NCBI RefSeq assembly: GCF_018687715.1
Contig: NC_056753.1
Coordinates: 26,330,501-26,394,500, forward strand
DNA from: Carya illinoinensis
Taxonomy: Eukaryota > Streptophyta > Magnoliopsida > Fagales > Juglandaceae
Length of the DNA stretch: 64,000 nt
Direction: 5' to 3'
The notes below the pieces were generated by a model that worked only from the letters and a program-made list of their open reading frames with translations, searched no databases and was not told the origin of the DNA. Shown piece after piece: positions 1 to 12,087 of the stretch (its first letter is position 1; the number at the start of each line of letters is the position of its first letter). Position numbers and translations under genes: made by a program.

Positions 1-234
1 TGACATCATCTCTGTCTTCAATTAGGAGTTCAATTTATTATTATTTTTTTATAAGTAGGAGTACAATTTAATATATAACAAATAAATAACAATATGGCAT
101 TAAATGCATGCTTCATAGCCATTAAAAGAACCATAGTGGCATGAAATGATGTGGTTAAAAATATAAAATTAAAAAAATTCTCTGTGGTAACCAGTTTGTT
201 TTGTATAACCTCCACTCAAGGATGTGATTTAAAA

Positions 235-688
235 TTTTAAACCAATTGAAGATGGTGAGAGAGAGAGAGAGTCCAACAGACAAGCAAACATTAACTTATG
301 CAATATAGCCCTCCTCAATTGTGAGATTCATAGATCCATAAAACAGCCCATTTGCTTGAAAATTGAACAAACTTTCAACTGGTTTCACTCTCATATCTAC
401 ACCATGCACCTTGTGTGAACTGTCTCTCTAACAAGCATAAGCAGCATCCAACAGAAGCAATTTTAAACCAATTGAAGAGGGTGAGAGACAGAGAGAGAGA
501 GAATCCAACAGACAAGCAAACATTAACTTATGCAATATAGCCCTCAATTGTGAGATTCATAGATCCATAAAGCAGCCCATTTGCCTGACAATCAGGTTTT
601 AAAGGAACAAACTTTCAACTCGTTTCACTCCCATATCTACACCATGCACCTTGTGTGAATTGTCTCTAACAAGCATAAGCAGCATCCA
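235..688. repeat. Tandem duplication (~226-bp unit) in a DOT2 intron
   Basis: The segment starting TTTTAAACCAATTGAAGA at 235 is repeated from 461. Both copies run through a short GA tract, a block with CAACAGACAAGCAAACATTA, and end at AAGCATAAGCAGCATCCA (about 450 and 688). They differ by a few substitutions and small indels, including an insertion near 585-600 in the second copy. The duplication lies in the intron downstream of the exon ending at 883. Confidence 0.9.
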
Positions 689-882
689 CTCCAATGGTCA
701 ATTCCTCTCACTGAAGTTAATTGGGGGAAAAATAGTACCTTATTTAAGTCAGCCCACTATGTCAAACCACATTGATGAGAGAGGATAAGTCAACAATGAT
801 GTTCTTTTTATGTAAGTAATAAGTCAACTATGATGTTTACACAATTCAATTTGAATATTGGCTTAAACAATGAAGAACTTAC

Positions 883-3800
883 AATTCGCCCAAATTCATC
901 TGTCCTCTCAATTCGAATCTCCTTCTTATAATCAACCAAAGTGGATGAACGAGTGTCTTTTGCTTCATCATCATCAACAATGCCAACAAGTTTGCTTTTT
1001 TTCTTGTCCATATTTCTACCACCCCAATCAATACTTTCTTTCAGTGTTCCTCGATCTTTAAGAAGCTTCAGTGCACCTGATAATCCTTTCCCAACTGCAA
1101 CTTCATGTATGGTTTCATCTGGCACAGTCTCCTCCTTGTCCTCATCAGCAGGCTCCTCATCTTTACTGACATCATTAACTTCAGTCCATCCACCAGCTTC
1201 ATCTTTTATTTCTTCCTCAGAAACTTTTGGCTCTTCATCTTCTTGCATAAAAACATCTTCATTTTCAGGCTTTCGGGCTTCTGATAGAACAATAGCAAAA
1301 GTAAAAGTTATTAACATTTATTTTTTTATGAGTAAGATCATTTTTTTTTTTTTTTTGAGTAAGATAAAATTTTATTAATAAAGGAAGGTGTTACCACAGT
1401 GCACATGAAAGATATTAATATAATTATTTATACAAGCGTTGGAAGATTTCAAAACCTACAGCAAAGTAAACTGTTATTTTAAAGGGAGAGACTCTAAGCC
1501 CTTGTTTGTGAACACAAACCATCTCGTCTCATCTCAAAATTTCTTATAATTTCCTTCCCAAACATCACTCAAACACAAATACTTATCAATTCCAAATCTT
1601 CAACTTTTTCACCTAATCATTACAACTTCCCAAACTTCCAAACAAAACATACAAAACAATATTACTTTTTCAAATTTCAAAACAAATATAATATTAAAAA
1701 ATTATATTCTATCAATATTCTAACTTTATAATATTTTATTCAACTTTTTCTCTCTTTTCCCAAAATTCAATAAAACATCTTAACTCAAACCATTTCACTA
1801 ATATTCACATAATTCTCATCTCATCTCATTCCCAAAAATCTTCCAGATAGTGCAGATAGAGATAATACAAATTCACATCCAAATAATGTCATATAACCAC
1901 CATGCTGTAAGCAAAGAGGTTGGCAGACTGAAAAGAAAATAGAAACATCTTAGAATGCCAGAGGGAGAAGAATCGAAATTGACACGTAAATGGAAGCACA
2001 TGTAAATCAATAGCAACAGTACCAGGACACATTTGATAGGGAAATGGTAACAACTAAATCTAAATTTTGACCATCTAATAAAAATGGCTCCCAGCTGACC
2101 GCATGATATTGAAAGACGAGAATCGTATAGCAGTCAGTTTATCCAGGGAAACAGTAAGACAGCTCAAATCTCAATTTATCCAATACATAAACCTAAAAGA
2201 GAAAAATACCTTCATCAAGCTGGAGACCCCAGACAAACTCCTCCATTTCTGTAAAGACGACCTTGTTTTCTTGTGACTCTCCAGTAGTTGGGTTTTGATC
2301 TTCAGCAGTTTCTCTGCTGGTGTTAGTGGTGGCAAGAAGTGCAATTGCTTGAGGACCAGATGCCACCTCTGCCTCTTGCTTTTTAAGCGCCATTTTCCTT
2401 GCTCTTTCTAAAGATTTATAAAGATCCTCATCGTCATCTGCAAAAACTGGATTTTCATCCTCCTCTACTTTAACAGGAAGAGTTTGTTCCAACCGCAGTG
2501 ATCGCGATGCCTGATCAGCTTTCACATAGGCTGACTGGTATGCATTGTTTCTCAATTCAGCCTCAGCTCGTTCTTGCTCCTCTCTTGTGGCTTGCCTCCT
2601 TGCATCCTTCCGGGGACCAAGATCCCCAACACCCAAACCAGCAGATAGAGCCTCTGCTTCAAGGGCATCTAAATCCAGCTTCTCTTTCTTTCGCAAGGAT
2701 TTCTTTTTCTTAGGCTTTTTAAATTGAAGCATTTCTTCTTGAGTAAAGTAATCTGATGAGATCTTCCCAGCTGAGTTGAGATCTTCAAAGTGATTATTTG
2801 TGGAAGAACCCTCTATCCTCCTACGGAGCTGGCAATAGGGAAAATATATTCTTCATGAACAAGGGAAATTTTGATTAAGAAATAAATTATTCAAGCATGA
2901 AAAGACGCTTAAAATCATCTTTCATCACAAATATTCAAACTGTGCAAATTAAGTGAAGGGGAAAAAAAGACAGCAGAAAGGAAGAATAACTCAAATAAAC
3001 AGAAGTCACCAAAACAGTGATTTTTAAAATGCCATTACTGTATAGGAAGTTCCCCATCCCCATCCTCAAACAGAGCCACTCTCCTCCTTTATCTTCTAAT
3101 ATATTGTACACGGAATAACAAGTTTACCTCTTGGAGCTTCTTCTCTGCTTCACCAGAGAAATGTCCTCTTTCATCCAGAGCTACTCCCTGAAAATAAGAA
3201 TCGAGTAAGCACATATTTCAAGACCACTGTCCATGATCAACATTTTCTCCCAGTAATTTTAATTAAAAAAGAAAGGCAAACAAAGCTCAGGAAAAAACTA
3301 AAGCACAAAAGGCAAAAGAAAAAATAAACCTCATCTGCAGTGGGATCATCATACTGTGGCAGCATTTTCTTCTCTGCTCCAGGTTCATCATTAAACCTAA
3401 AACGTCACAAGGAAAGTGTCATTAGCCATTTTTGGTATGATTATGAATGACAAGACATCACAAAAACAATTTTTGATAGGTAAGCAAGAAATTTTAATGA
3501 TTGCAATAGGCATAGCCCATGTAAACAGGTCACAAGAGAAACACATAAGCATGATTAACAATTGATACAAGAGAGTCATGGATACTAAATCCATTGAATT
3601 CTATTACAACTGGCCATTGGAATAAAGTATTGATCCCAACATTCATCTTACTTATCATCATAGATCCCTGTTTTCTTCTTTGCGGCCTTGTATGCCTCAT
3701 CCCGCCGTTTTTGCTCTCCAAGTTCAATATTCTCAAGCATATCGGTGTCTGTCACATCAGACCAAAATCGTCTGTTACATTAAAATGTCAAGTCATCTTA

Positions 3801-5953
3801 AGACACTTGAGCTCTGAAAAGCAAAAAGTTACACCAGAAAAGCTTTACCTTCATTGATGTCCCCATCTGCAAGTATACTCTGATCTTTGAGCGTTAAGAC
3901 AACTGCCCCACCTTCCATTACTTTGTCAAGGCCATGGAGAACTTTAACTCCTGCCAGATCATCTGCCAAGTGATAAAATTAAAACAATGTCAGTCTGGAT
4001 CAGCAATGTAGCAACCCATCAACCAGAACCATTAGCTTACGGATCAGATACCAGAAGTCAGCATAAATCATGAACAGAAGCGAATTCATTCAGACCAATT
4101 AACACATGCATGCACATGCAGACACGCTGATTATTTCATTATCGTACTTGGACATCATTAGGAAATTCCATGAGTCCCCAATAGAACTAAATGAGTACAG
4201 TATTTGAATCAGTCCAACTGTGCACTCAAAATGAAGAAAATACAGGCTGGACAGATTCAATTCCATGTGGCCCAGACCCCCAATAAATCAATTTGATGGA
4301 ATAAACAAAAAGTCTTCAAAGAGTAAGAACTGTTACGAGCAGTACGCTGGCCTGGTTCTTCATCATCACTGTCTCCTTGACCAATATTGTCCTGAGAAAA
4401 CTCATACCATGATATTAGTGAAAATTCTCGCATGAAATCAATCGTCTTGTAAAACGTAGTACAAATAGACACTGCAAAAACAAAACTAACCTGCTCCTCA
4501 AAGACCTTAGAGAGCTGGAAGGCCTTCTCCTTTTCAGCATTCCTTTTGTCCTCAAGCTTACGACTCCGACTCACCCAAGATAAAATCTCAGAAACACCTT
4601 CAGATTTTTTATTCAATCTCTCTTCTCTCTTCCTGAATAAAAAAATTAAAATGAGAAGTAAAGAAATAAATTCATGTTACATAAAATTAGGTTTAGAAAC
4701 ATAGCATTTCAAATGGTTAAAAAATATAGTTTTTCAAACTTCTGAAACTTAAATGACTTGTCACACCACCAACAGAGAATGCAACAAATCCTAGGAAAGA
4801 AATTAAATATGATGTAAATGACTCTCCAAAATAATTACACAACTAAATCAGAATAGGACACAATATCTAATTGAATACTAGAAAGAAAAGTAACCTAAAT
4901 ACAAATTCATACGGTGCCAAGAACAAAGTAGCTACTGGAAAAAGAGAAGTGAAACAAGGGTAGCACAAAAGAATGGTTGTGATTGTTTCACAAAACTAAG
5001 GTAGTATTTGTGGGAAAAAGAATCTCAAGCATTACAATTGTTAATTTCATATGCCAATATGCACAAATAAGGCAAAAATAAAGATTTACTAACTTCAAGA
5101 TGCGCTCCTCAAGCTCTGATGCAGACAGGTGACCCTCAGCATTTTCTTCAATCTCACTGTGGTGGAACACCTTCCCTTGCTTTGAAGCATCCCTAACCTT
5201 ATTTTCTTCATAGTCCATTTTAGGCTCTTCATCCTTGCTCCAATTGTAATCTTCCTCTGGAGTTTTCCTGCTCATTCTTTCTCTATCTCTTGACCTCTCT
5301 TTATCTTGATCTGCCTCCCTCTCCTTCTCCCTGTTTTTATCTTTTCCCTTCTCCCTCTCTGCATCCTTAAAGCTTTCTCTATCCTTCTCCCGATCTTTAT
5401 GTCTTTCTCTTTCCTTCTCCCTTTCCTTTTCCCTCACCCTATCTCTCTCCTTTTCTCTTTCCACCCTGTTCTTCTCTTTAGCTCTCTCCTTTTCACGTCC
5501 TCGATCACTGTCCTTATCTGTCTCTCTTTCCCTCTCCTTCTCCTTCTCACGGTCCTTCCCTCGATCTTTTCCATCTTTATCCCTATCACGCTCTTTTTCT
5601 TTATATCTTTCACGTTCATAGTCTTTCTCCCTCACCTTAATATCTCTGCTCCTATCCTTCTCCCACTCATCCCTATCTTCTTTCCTCCTATCCCTGCTTG
5701 ACACTCGATCCTTCTCTGCATCTCTGGCTGATTTTTCCCTTTCCTTTGAAACATCATCACTAATTCTCTTTGACCGTTCTCGGTCTTTACTCCTATGTTC
5801 CTTGTCTTCCCCTCGGCTACTCTTCTTCCTATCTTTGCTCCGGTGCTTGCTTGATTTATCAGTTCCATTCTGTTCAAAATCATCATAAGCTCCTCCATCC
5901 CAGTGTTCTCTCACTGGAGAATCATCTTGATTATCCCTCCATTCCATGTCCAT
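883..5953 (-). CDS. DOT2: DOT2/MDF (SART1 homologue, tri-snRNP splicing factor), 3' end outside window
   Basis: SART1 family proteins join the U4/U6.U5 tri-snRNP in the nucleus and are needed for pre-mRNA splicing; the Arabidopsis member is DOT2/MDF, needed for meristem and vein development. Nine coding exons can be joined in frame, in gene order: 5953-5094, 4632-4491, 4391-4337, 3962-3849, 3748-3652, 3396-3330, 3187-3128, 2828-2210 and 1280-883, giving 804 codons. All introns are GT-AG. The first exon encodes a long low-complexity Arg/Lys/Glu/Asp stretch (about residues 25-230), followed by the conserved SART1 body with HDLAGVKVLHG, LDERGHFSGEAEKKL and LSGALKLLKDRG. The start is the first ATG after a 3' splice site at 5958/5959; a second ATG follows two codons later. 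The last visible exon ends at a good donor (GAATT|GTAAG), so the SART1 C-terminus lies left of position 1. No frame breaks are seen. Confidence 0.93.
1337..1440 (-). repeat. Probable poly(A)-tailed retroposon remnant
   Basis: A 15-base T run followed by GAGTAAGATAAAATTTTATTAA looks like the reversed 3' end of a plant LINE or SINE copy. It lies in the DOT2 intron 1281-2209. No coding sequence or clear target duplication was found. Confidence 0.35.
1495..1845. mobile_element. MITE-like element, GAGATGAG-terminus family
   Basis: This block in DOT2 intron 1281-2209 begins near CCTTGTTTGTGAACACAAACC and TCTCGTCTCATCTC, and ends with CTCATCTCATCTCATT. The interior is AT-rich with phrases such as CAACTTTTTC and TTTCAAAAC that recur, reverse-complemented, at 25862-26045, 35770-36130 and 63405-63610. 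The family is non-coding; ends are approximate. Confidence 0.6.
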
Positions 5954-6134
5954 CACAACTAAAAGAAAATATAAAACTGATATTAGACCATCCATTTACC
6001 TCACTATTAAAAAGGAACAAAAATACAAAGGGATAAATAAATAGCAGAAACTGGCAGAAAATTTTAGGCATTATCAAGCACGAGCTCATGGTCAATAGTA
6101 CGAAAATTTGTGGAGCTCACTCACGTTTTCACAA

Positions 6135-6379
6135 TTTTTTTTCTAATGGCACCCAGTGTGCGAAAACAAAGTCTTGACTAATCCTGGGATGCACAGGCCA
6201 TCAGCAGGAAATTTCCTGCAAGTGTGCTTTAGGTAATTCAAGGGAAAATTAACCTAGTCAGATGGCTCCTAGAAATTTTTTACACTTAAAGAGGATTCGA
6301 ACCTTGAGCCGGGAGAGAGTATACCACCAAGACCACAGCCCTTACCATTTGAGCCAACCCCTAGGGATTATATCGAAAA
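6135..6379 (-). mobile_element. tRNA-derived SINE in the DOT2 5'-UTR intron
   Basis: Read on the minus strand the element has a pol III A-box-like sequence (TGGCTCAAATGGT, 6356-6344) and a canonical B box (GGTTCGAATCC, 6303-6293) about 40 bp apart, a non-tRNA body, and a short A-rich tail (6142-6135). An 8-bp direct repeat TTTCACAA flanks it at 6127-6134 and 6380-6387. Length, internal promoter and tail fit plant SINEs. It inserted into the leader intron of DOT2. Confidence 0.75.
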
Positions 6380-6426
6380 TTTCACAAAAATTTATATTGA
6401 ATAGGGTTCCAAGAACGAAAGATATT

Positions 6427-6815
6427 GCATAGCTTCGTTTGGCTGCTTTGCAATCGTATGGACCCAATAATCAATTCGAAGTCACTACATCTAACCCAGT
6501 ACAACATCTTAGCCCGTTTTAAACAATAATTTTTTCTTCCCATAATCCAAAACAACAAATAAACACTCTCCGCAATGATTTGCATGTATCTTCTAGTAAA
6601 TTTTATCGGGAACCAAACTGAAGATTAATCAGTAAAAAATCTTCGATAAATCATAGTACATTCCACAAACCGTAACCATCAAAAAGAGAGCGTCGGATAT
6701 TAAACCCTAACGAAAAAAATTCCTGTGAGAGAGAGGAAGAGATATGTGTACCTCTTCGAGGATGTTAGCTGTAGAAAAGTTAAAAAAAAAGTCGTGACGG
6801 AAGCGGCGAGGAATA
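6427..6815 (-). repeat. Duplicated leader segment, DOT2 copy
   Basis: This segment covers the upstream part of the DOT2 5'-UTR intron, its 5' splice site and the adjoining 5'-UTR exon. It matches 34764-35175 at the prefoldin gene in the same orientation. Shared anchors are AGCTTCGTTTGGCTGC (6431 and 34768) and GTACCTCTTCGAG across the donor (6748 and 35109), with patchy similarity between them, including CACTCTCCGCAATG-like and CCAGTAATCTTCG-like blocks. Confidence 0.7.
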
Positions 6816-7090
6816 ATATATATCAATCGACGTTGTGTAGAAGCAGTGAGAGAGCAATAAGTTGGGGCAAGATCGAAAGTGGGGAGAGAGAGAGAGGTAT
6901 AGATACTAGCGGTAGAAGGCAGTCGGAGACGTCGGTGAGGGCTGTCGGACACTCGACGGGACTGGGGCGCGGGGGAACTGCCGATGAAGAAGCTGGCGAA
7001 CGGCTCTCTGTCTGGGATGCTCGGGTTGGGAAAGAAAAGGTGGGGAACCGGGGCGCCGGGGAAGGGATAGCAGAGAAAATAGAACTGTGT
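6752..7090 (-). promoter_or_regulatory. 5'-UTR exon and promoter-proximal region of DOT2
   Basis: On the minus strand a donor site (GAAGAG|GTACAC, cut at 6752/6751) pairs with the acceptor at 5958/5959, giving a 5'-UTR intron of about 0.8 kb upstream of the start codon. The sequence right of 6752 is GC-richer than its surroundings and has no coding signature, as expected for a leader plus core promoter. The transcription start cannot be fixed; 7090 is only where the composition returns to AT-rich. The part next to the donor is homologous to the leader of the prefoldin gene near 35113. Confidence 0.55.
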
Positions 7091-7282
7091 TGAGATCCCG
7101 TTATGTATCGTTTTCGAATAGGAAATTATCATTATTTTAAATTAAAAAATTATAGTGTCGTTTAAATGATTTAATTTGTAATATAAATTTTAAATTTTAT
7201 AAATTAAATTCTATCATTAAGTGAATTATATGCTCTACGCTGTCTTTGTTAAAGCCAAACGTGTGCACAACTTGCTACAATA

Positions 7283-7905
7283 GAGGAAAAGTCATTCCTG
7301 TCCACGGTGACATGTCAGACTTCAATCAGTGTTTGGAGCCTGCGGCAGCGGCTCGGAGCAGGTATATAGTGACCGTATATACATTCATAATTTTAAATAG
7401 AAAATAAATGCAAAAAACATAAATAGAGATGGAGACATAGATTTAAGTGGTTCGATACTAGACCTAGATTATTTGGAGGACAAATTTACTATAATATGAG
7501 TACTTTACAATCTCTCATTTCTCTATATACAACGAAGGTTGGAGGATTATTTTATGAAGAAGGTCATTGTCTCTAGAGTTTTTGTAGCCAGGTTAAAGAA
7601 GTCAGAGAAATTCAAGAAGAAGTTTCATTTCTCGTTTGGTTTGATCTCTTTTTATCCTGGCATTGAGAGTGATGAGGAATGGCAGCTTTATTCCACTCCG
7701 CGCTTGCACACCTGACTTGCTTTTCCCCCTTTCTCCTTTTTATTTTCCTTTTCGTCACCTCATTCTTTTTCCTCTGATGTCTTCTTTTTTCTTATTCCCT
7801 CATTGTCTCTTCTACCTCTCTTCTTCAATTGTCTTCTAATTGGGGCATTTTGATGGACTGGGCTTAGTTTAATTGGCCAGGGGGATATTTTATCCCTCCT
7901 TCAGT
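7283..7905 (+). repeat. LTR-like direct repeat, left copy
   Basis: About 620 bp align colinearly with 12088-12715. Shared landmarks are AGTCATTCC at the start, GGAGATGGAGACATAGATTTA-like sequence, ACTATAATATGAGT, GAGGTTGGAGGATTATTTT-like sequence and TTTTATCC near the end. The copies are clearly diverged. A pair of same-orientation repeats 4.8 kb apart suggests an old LTR retrotransposon without recognisable gag or pol between them. Exact TG...CA ends were not found. Confidence 0.55.
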
Positions 7906-8054
7906 CGCTCGCAATTTTTAAGGTCAATTCGCTCCAAAAGTCTTAGGGATTTGTAAATTTAATTGCAACAAAGATAGCATGCATAAGACTGTAGAAAAAT
8001 AAACTCCAAAAGTGGGTCCCTCATTTTTTGTTTTGCTCGCATTAAGCAATAATA

Positions 8055-8290
8055 TTTTCGAGTGCGAAGCTAGGCGGGAGATGTATTCAACTAAGCTAAG
8101 TGCAAGCCCAGAGCTTGGCTCAGAGAGTTAGGTGGGAGATGTGCTCGACTGACTAAATGCGAGCGCGGAGCTCGACTTAGGGAGCTAGACGAGAGATGTG
8201 CTTGACCACATTAGTTGAGAATGCGGAGCTCGGCTTGGGCGGGAGATGTACTGGACTACACAAAGTGCCAACAAAGAGCTCGAATTGGGC
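8055..8290 (+). repeat. Degenerate minisatellite (~60-bp unit)
   Basis: Four imperfect units repeat the theme GGCGGGAGATGT-(ACT/CTCGACT)-...-AAGTGCGAGC-...-GAGCTCGGCTTGGG. The core GGGAGATGT or GAGAGATGT recurs near 8074, 8132, 8193 and 8240. The array lies inside the presumed interior of the LTR-like pair and encodes nothing recognisable. Confidence 0.6.
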
Positions 8291-8612
8291 GCAAGGGTCA
8301 GGCAGTCAAGGGACTGTCGTGCGCCCATAGTTCATGTCAAATTTAAGGACTCGACTTTGCTGAGCCTATAGGTGAAGGTCAAAGCAATCAAGATATTGTC
8401 ATCTTCACTGTTCATCGCGAGTCAAGAGACTCGATTTTGAGTTTGCTTGTATGGATGTTTGCTTGATAGATTGCATGAGATCATTTTGTTGTTAACAAAG
8501 AGTGCATATTCTACCAATCAATTTTGTTTTTTATAGTGTTAGTAGATTTTCGCCCCTTGATGTGAATTGTTGTTGGCGTTTCCATTTTGATATTGATGCT
8601 AGATTTTGTTTG

Positions 8613-9022
8613 TAGTAACCCGCACTAAGTGGTCAAGGAGCCCGTCGACTCATTTGGTCTATCTTAGATAGTTGTCGAGGCCGTAGACTCATTCCCAAAG
8701 ATAACCTACGCAAGGCAGTTGTGGAGTTCGGAGGCTTGTTTTTGGAGGTAACCATTTGGCAACAGTTATGGTACAAATAGCCGAAAAGTTCTATGATCTA
8801 GCAACTCCACGAGGCCGAGGAGCTTGCTGCTGAGGAAGTCCAGGTGGTTAAGGAAGTGGCCGGGGAAAGGTAATTGAACCCATTGGTTTGCATAGCGGGT
8901 GCCCGCCTCTACAAGGTGAGATGGTTCCCATTTGCGTTCATGACGGGATGCATGCCAGGCTTCATGGTCGAGGAACCAACTCAGCTATGGAGTATCTTGT
9001 GGTGACATCAACTCCCACGTAA
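8613..9022. other. Unassigned retroelement-like interior
   Basis: This GC-richer stretch between the minisatellite and the LTR-like block has no open frame of note and no domain recognised by eye. Position between two LTR-like repeats suggests it belongs to the old element bounded by 7283 and 12715. Confidence 0.3.
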
Positions 9023-10693
9023 GGAAATGCAAGAATCGTGACACTGTGATAATGACAACACGGGTCACGCACCCTAAACGACAAATGCTAAGTGTGTGTA
9101 TATGCAAAAAAGTGTAAAACAAAAATCGCAACGAATAAATAAAATAAGTCAACTAATTACCCAAATTTACAATACAGATTCACCAAAATAAAATTATTTT
9201 AAAAGATTATACAGTTATCCAGTAAAAATATAATAAAACCTAAATACATGATCAAAATTGAGAAACAATCCCAAAACACGAAAAGCGGCCCCAAGTCACT
9301 CCTCTGGTGAAGCCAAAACCTCACGCTCGACATCTTCATCTGTATCAAAATCTACAATTCCATAAAATTAAACCATAGAGAAGAATACCGCGTGAGATAA
9401 GGAATCTCAGTAAGTAACCAACCAAACAACCCAAGAGATAAAAATTCATTTACACACCAACATGAATACATGCACATGCATGAGACTAAAAATTATCATT
9501 TTCTCCAAAAATGACTTTTTCCAACGCACGCCATTAAATACCATCTACCATTTTTCTTGAAAATGACCAAAACATAAACCCACCATTTTCCTAGAAAATG
9601 GTTCTCGTATCAATTTAATCATAAAGTGTCATTTTTCTAGAAAATGGCCAACATATCCCTTTATTCAGTCACTGTAGGTGAGACTTACCACCATCTCTGC
9701 TTACCAACATCCCTACTGCTTGCACTTTAGGCGGGAATCATAGGCGATACTTACCACCATCTCTACAGCTTGCATTGTAGGCGTGAATTATAGGCAGAAC
9801 TTACCACCATCCCTACTGTGTGCACCATAGGCGGGACTCTACCACCGTCCCTACTTACCATCATCCTATAATTCTTTTTCCTCTCTTTCATTCGTTTCAA
9901 TCCATTCATTACAAACATACCCAAAATTATTTCTTAACACGAAAATCTAGTTTTCAAACACAACACATGAAAATTCATGCAAACAATATATTTGATATCA
10001 TGGCATATCACACATCAGATAAGAATTTACCAGTTACAAACCCAAGTGCACAAATCCACAAATAAATCCATAATCCACACTTCTCGAACCCAAGGCCCGG
10101 CACAACCAATCAGACTGCAGAAAAATATGTTAGTACAAAAATATATTTAAATCTCATTAAATTCTTTGAAAAATTACTTACAATGACGGAAGAAAATTCT
10201 GGAAGATTGAAGGTCATGCCAAAAGTGGCGGAGCAACAGCGGACAGAAATTTCACAAGTGTAGTCGTGGGTCACAAATAGAGAAAATCAAATGGAAGCTA
10301 AGGAAGGCTTGGGCTGGCCATAGAGGAGCTTATGGAGGTCGGTAGAGTTGATGGTGGTGGAAGAGATCAGCCAACTAAGAGTAAGAGAGGTCATAGGAGA
10401 GTGTGGAAGAGTGAGGGAAGGTGGAGGCACAGTTGGGGTTGGAGAGGCTAGGGGAGATTCGCCTGGGATAGGGAAAGTTGATGATGGTGGTGCAATGACT
10501 AGGCGACAGTAGACGACGGCAGCAAGGGGAGAAAACCATGGATCTTGGTGTGCTTTGTGGGAGAGAACGACGGAGAGTTAGGGGTTGAGCTTGGTGGAGG
10601 GTGATGGTTGCGGCAAGAAAGGAAACTATTGTGGTGGTGGTGGCACCATTAGGCGGCGCAGCAAGTGTAGAACCAACTCAAGCTACACACGAC

Positions 10694-10695
<2 letters not shown>

Positions 10696-10763
<68 letters not shown>
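10696..10763. repeat. Compound (GA)n(GT)n microsatellite
   Basis: About 16 GA units pass directly into about 18 GT units. The long Ser-Leu and Thr-His frames seen on the minus strand here are simple-repeat artefacts. Confidence 0.95.
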
Positions 10764-10765
<2 letters not shown>

Positions 10766-10848
10766 TGAGTGAAGGATGGTGCTGGGGTGGGTGAGGTAGC
10801 CGAAGGGTGGTGGAGCTGGTGGGCCAGACAATGGCGCATGATGGATGC

Positions 10849-10850
<2 letters not shown>

Positions 10851-10933
<83 letters not shown>
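10851..10933. repeat. (GA)n microsatellite
   Basis: An uninterrupted GA run of more than 40 units lies inside the LTR-like block. A Glu-Arg open frame on the plus strand is only the translation of this repeat. Confidence 0.95.
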
Positions 10934-10936
<3 letters not shown>

Positions 10937-11392
10937 GGTGAGTGAAAGAGAGAGGGTCATGCACAGGCTAGGGAGGAAGAAGAAAGAGAAAAAGAAAAGA
11001 AGAAAAAGAGAAAAAGAAAAGGGAAAATGGAAAAAGAAAAAGAAAAAGAAAAATGAAGGGAAAGTAGATCTAGGCTTTTCATATTGGGATCTCAAAACTG
11101 ATCCAACGAAAAGGATTTTAAAACGATTGTTTAAATTAAAAACCACAGTATATAAGTAAAATAAAATAATAGAACCCAACAATAAAATAATTCAACCATA
11201 AAATAATTTAAAATAAAGAGTAATTTAAATAATAATTAATAACAAGAAAAATACATTGAAATAAATTTCACACTTAGAAATCATAAAATAATATAGCAAA
11301 AAATCATTTTAATTTTAAAACAAGAAAACCAATATTAATAATAAATAAAATAATCATTAAATTAAAACACACGAAAAATATAGGGTATCACA

Positions 11393-12087
11393 TACCCCAC
11401 CGGCGACAGAGATCATTGGCAGTCGTAGTGGTGATGGGCAACTGCTCGCCAACTCGCAAGTGTTATCAGAAGTGGGCCCTCCTTCGAGTGCACAACAACA
11501 TGCACTCATTGCTGGTACCATGCACAGCCATCATTGAGGGTGGTCGACACGACGTGGGAAGAAACCTCCGGCGGTCCACGTGGTGACCGCTAGTTGGTCA
11601 TTGGGCTCACGGTTGGTCACCGTGAACTCTTGGGTCCATATTTCGTCCATTGGACCTGTGGCCATGTGCATGGCATTGTTCACGCTATGCACAGTGGGTG
11701 CATGACTCTACACATGGTACACGTACACTTTCAATGCCACAATATTGTCAACTTAAATGGACAATTATTAATCTTACATGGCTGGGAACCTTTGTTCCCA
11801 GTTGGCAGTTGCAGTGTTCTATGCATTATGCACCAAAATGCACAGTATTATTAACCTTACGAGTGAGGAAAGGTTTACTCGCCCAATTTTTATAACAATT
11901 TTGTTAATCAAAATCAAAGTAAGAAAGCCTGAGAATACTTAATTTGAGAAAAAAATAATCTACTTCATTTGAGATTATTTTCACATCGGAAAATCATCAT
12001 TCTCTCACTTCCAATGCAAAAAAGAAATTAATCACACAGACGATGTCAAATATTAATGCCAAAAAATTGTATAACATGCCAGAATAG
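11393..12087. other. Unassigned repeat-like DNA
   Basis: The stretch is rich in ATGCAC/GTGCAT words (11490-11850) and two overlapping frames near 11594-11895 differ only by frame. No domain, splice structure or LTR end was recognised. Confidence 0.3.

Larger units (their letters stand above)
9025..11392 (-). mobile_element. Solo-LTR-like block of a probable Ty3/gypsy element
   Basis: Read on the minus strand the block starts TGTGATACCC at 11392, a typical plant LTR beginning, and runs about 2.35 kb to a weakly defined end near 9025. It contains repeated motifs with ATTTTCNNGAAAATGG (9530-9650) and three copies of a CTTACCACCATC(C/T)CT phrase (9690-9850). There are no protein domains. It lies between the two LTR-like repeats, so it probably inserted into that older element. 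No target duplication was confirmed; the left end is the weak point. Confidence 0.45.

Noticed and set aside
941..1378. 145-codon plus-strand Ser-rich frame
   Set aside because: Antisense shadow of the last visible DOT2 exon.
5306..5701. 131-codon plus-strand frame rich in Leu, Phe and Ile
   Set aside because: Antisense shadow of the Arg/Glu/Lys repeat exon of DOT2.
8055..8290. Possible CRISPR-like array
   Set aside because: Units are imperfect, without unique spacers, and the genome is a plant; it is a degenerate minisatellite.
10649..11182. 177-codon minus-strand frame rich in Leu-Ser, His and Phe
   Set aside because: It is the translation of (GA)n and (GT)n microsatellites inside an LTR-like block.
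11594..11895. Two overlapping frames of 86 and 81 codons
   Set aside because: Both are explained by ATGCAC-rich repeat sequence and show no domain.
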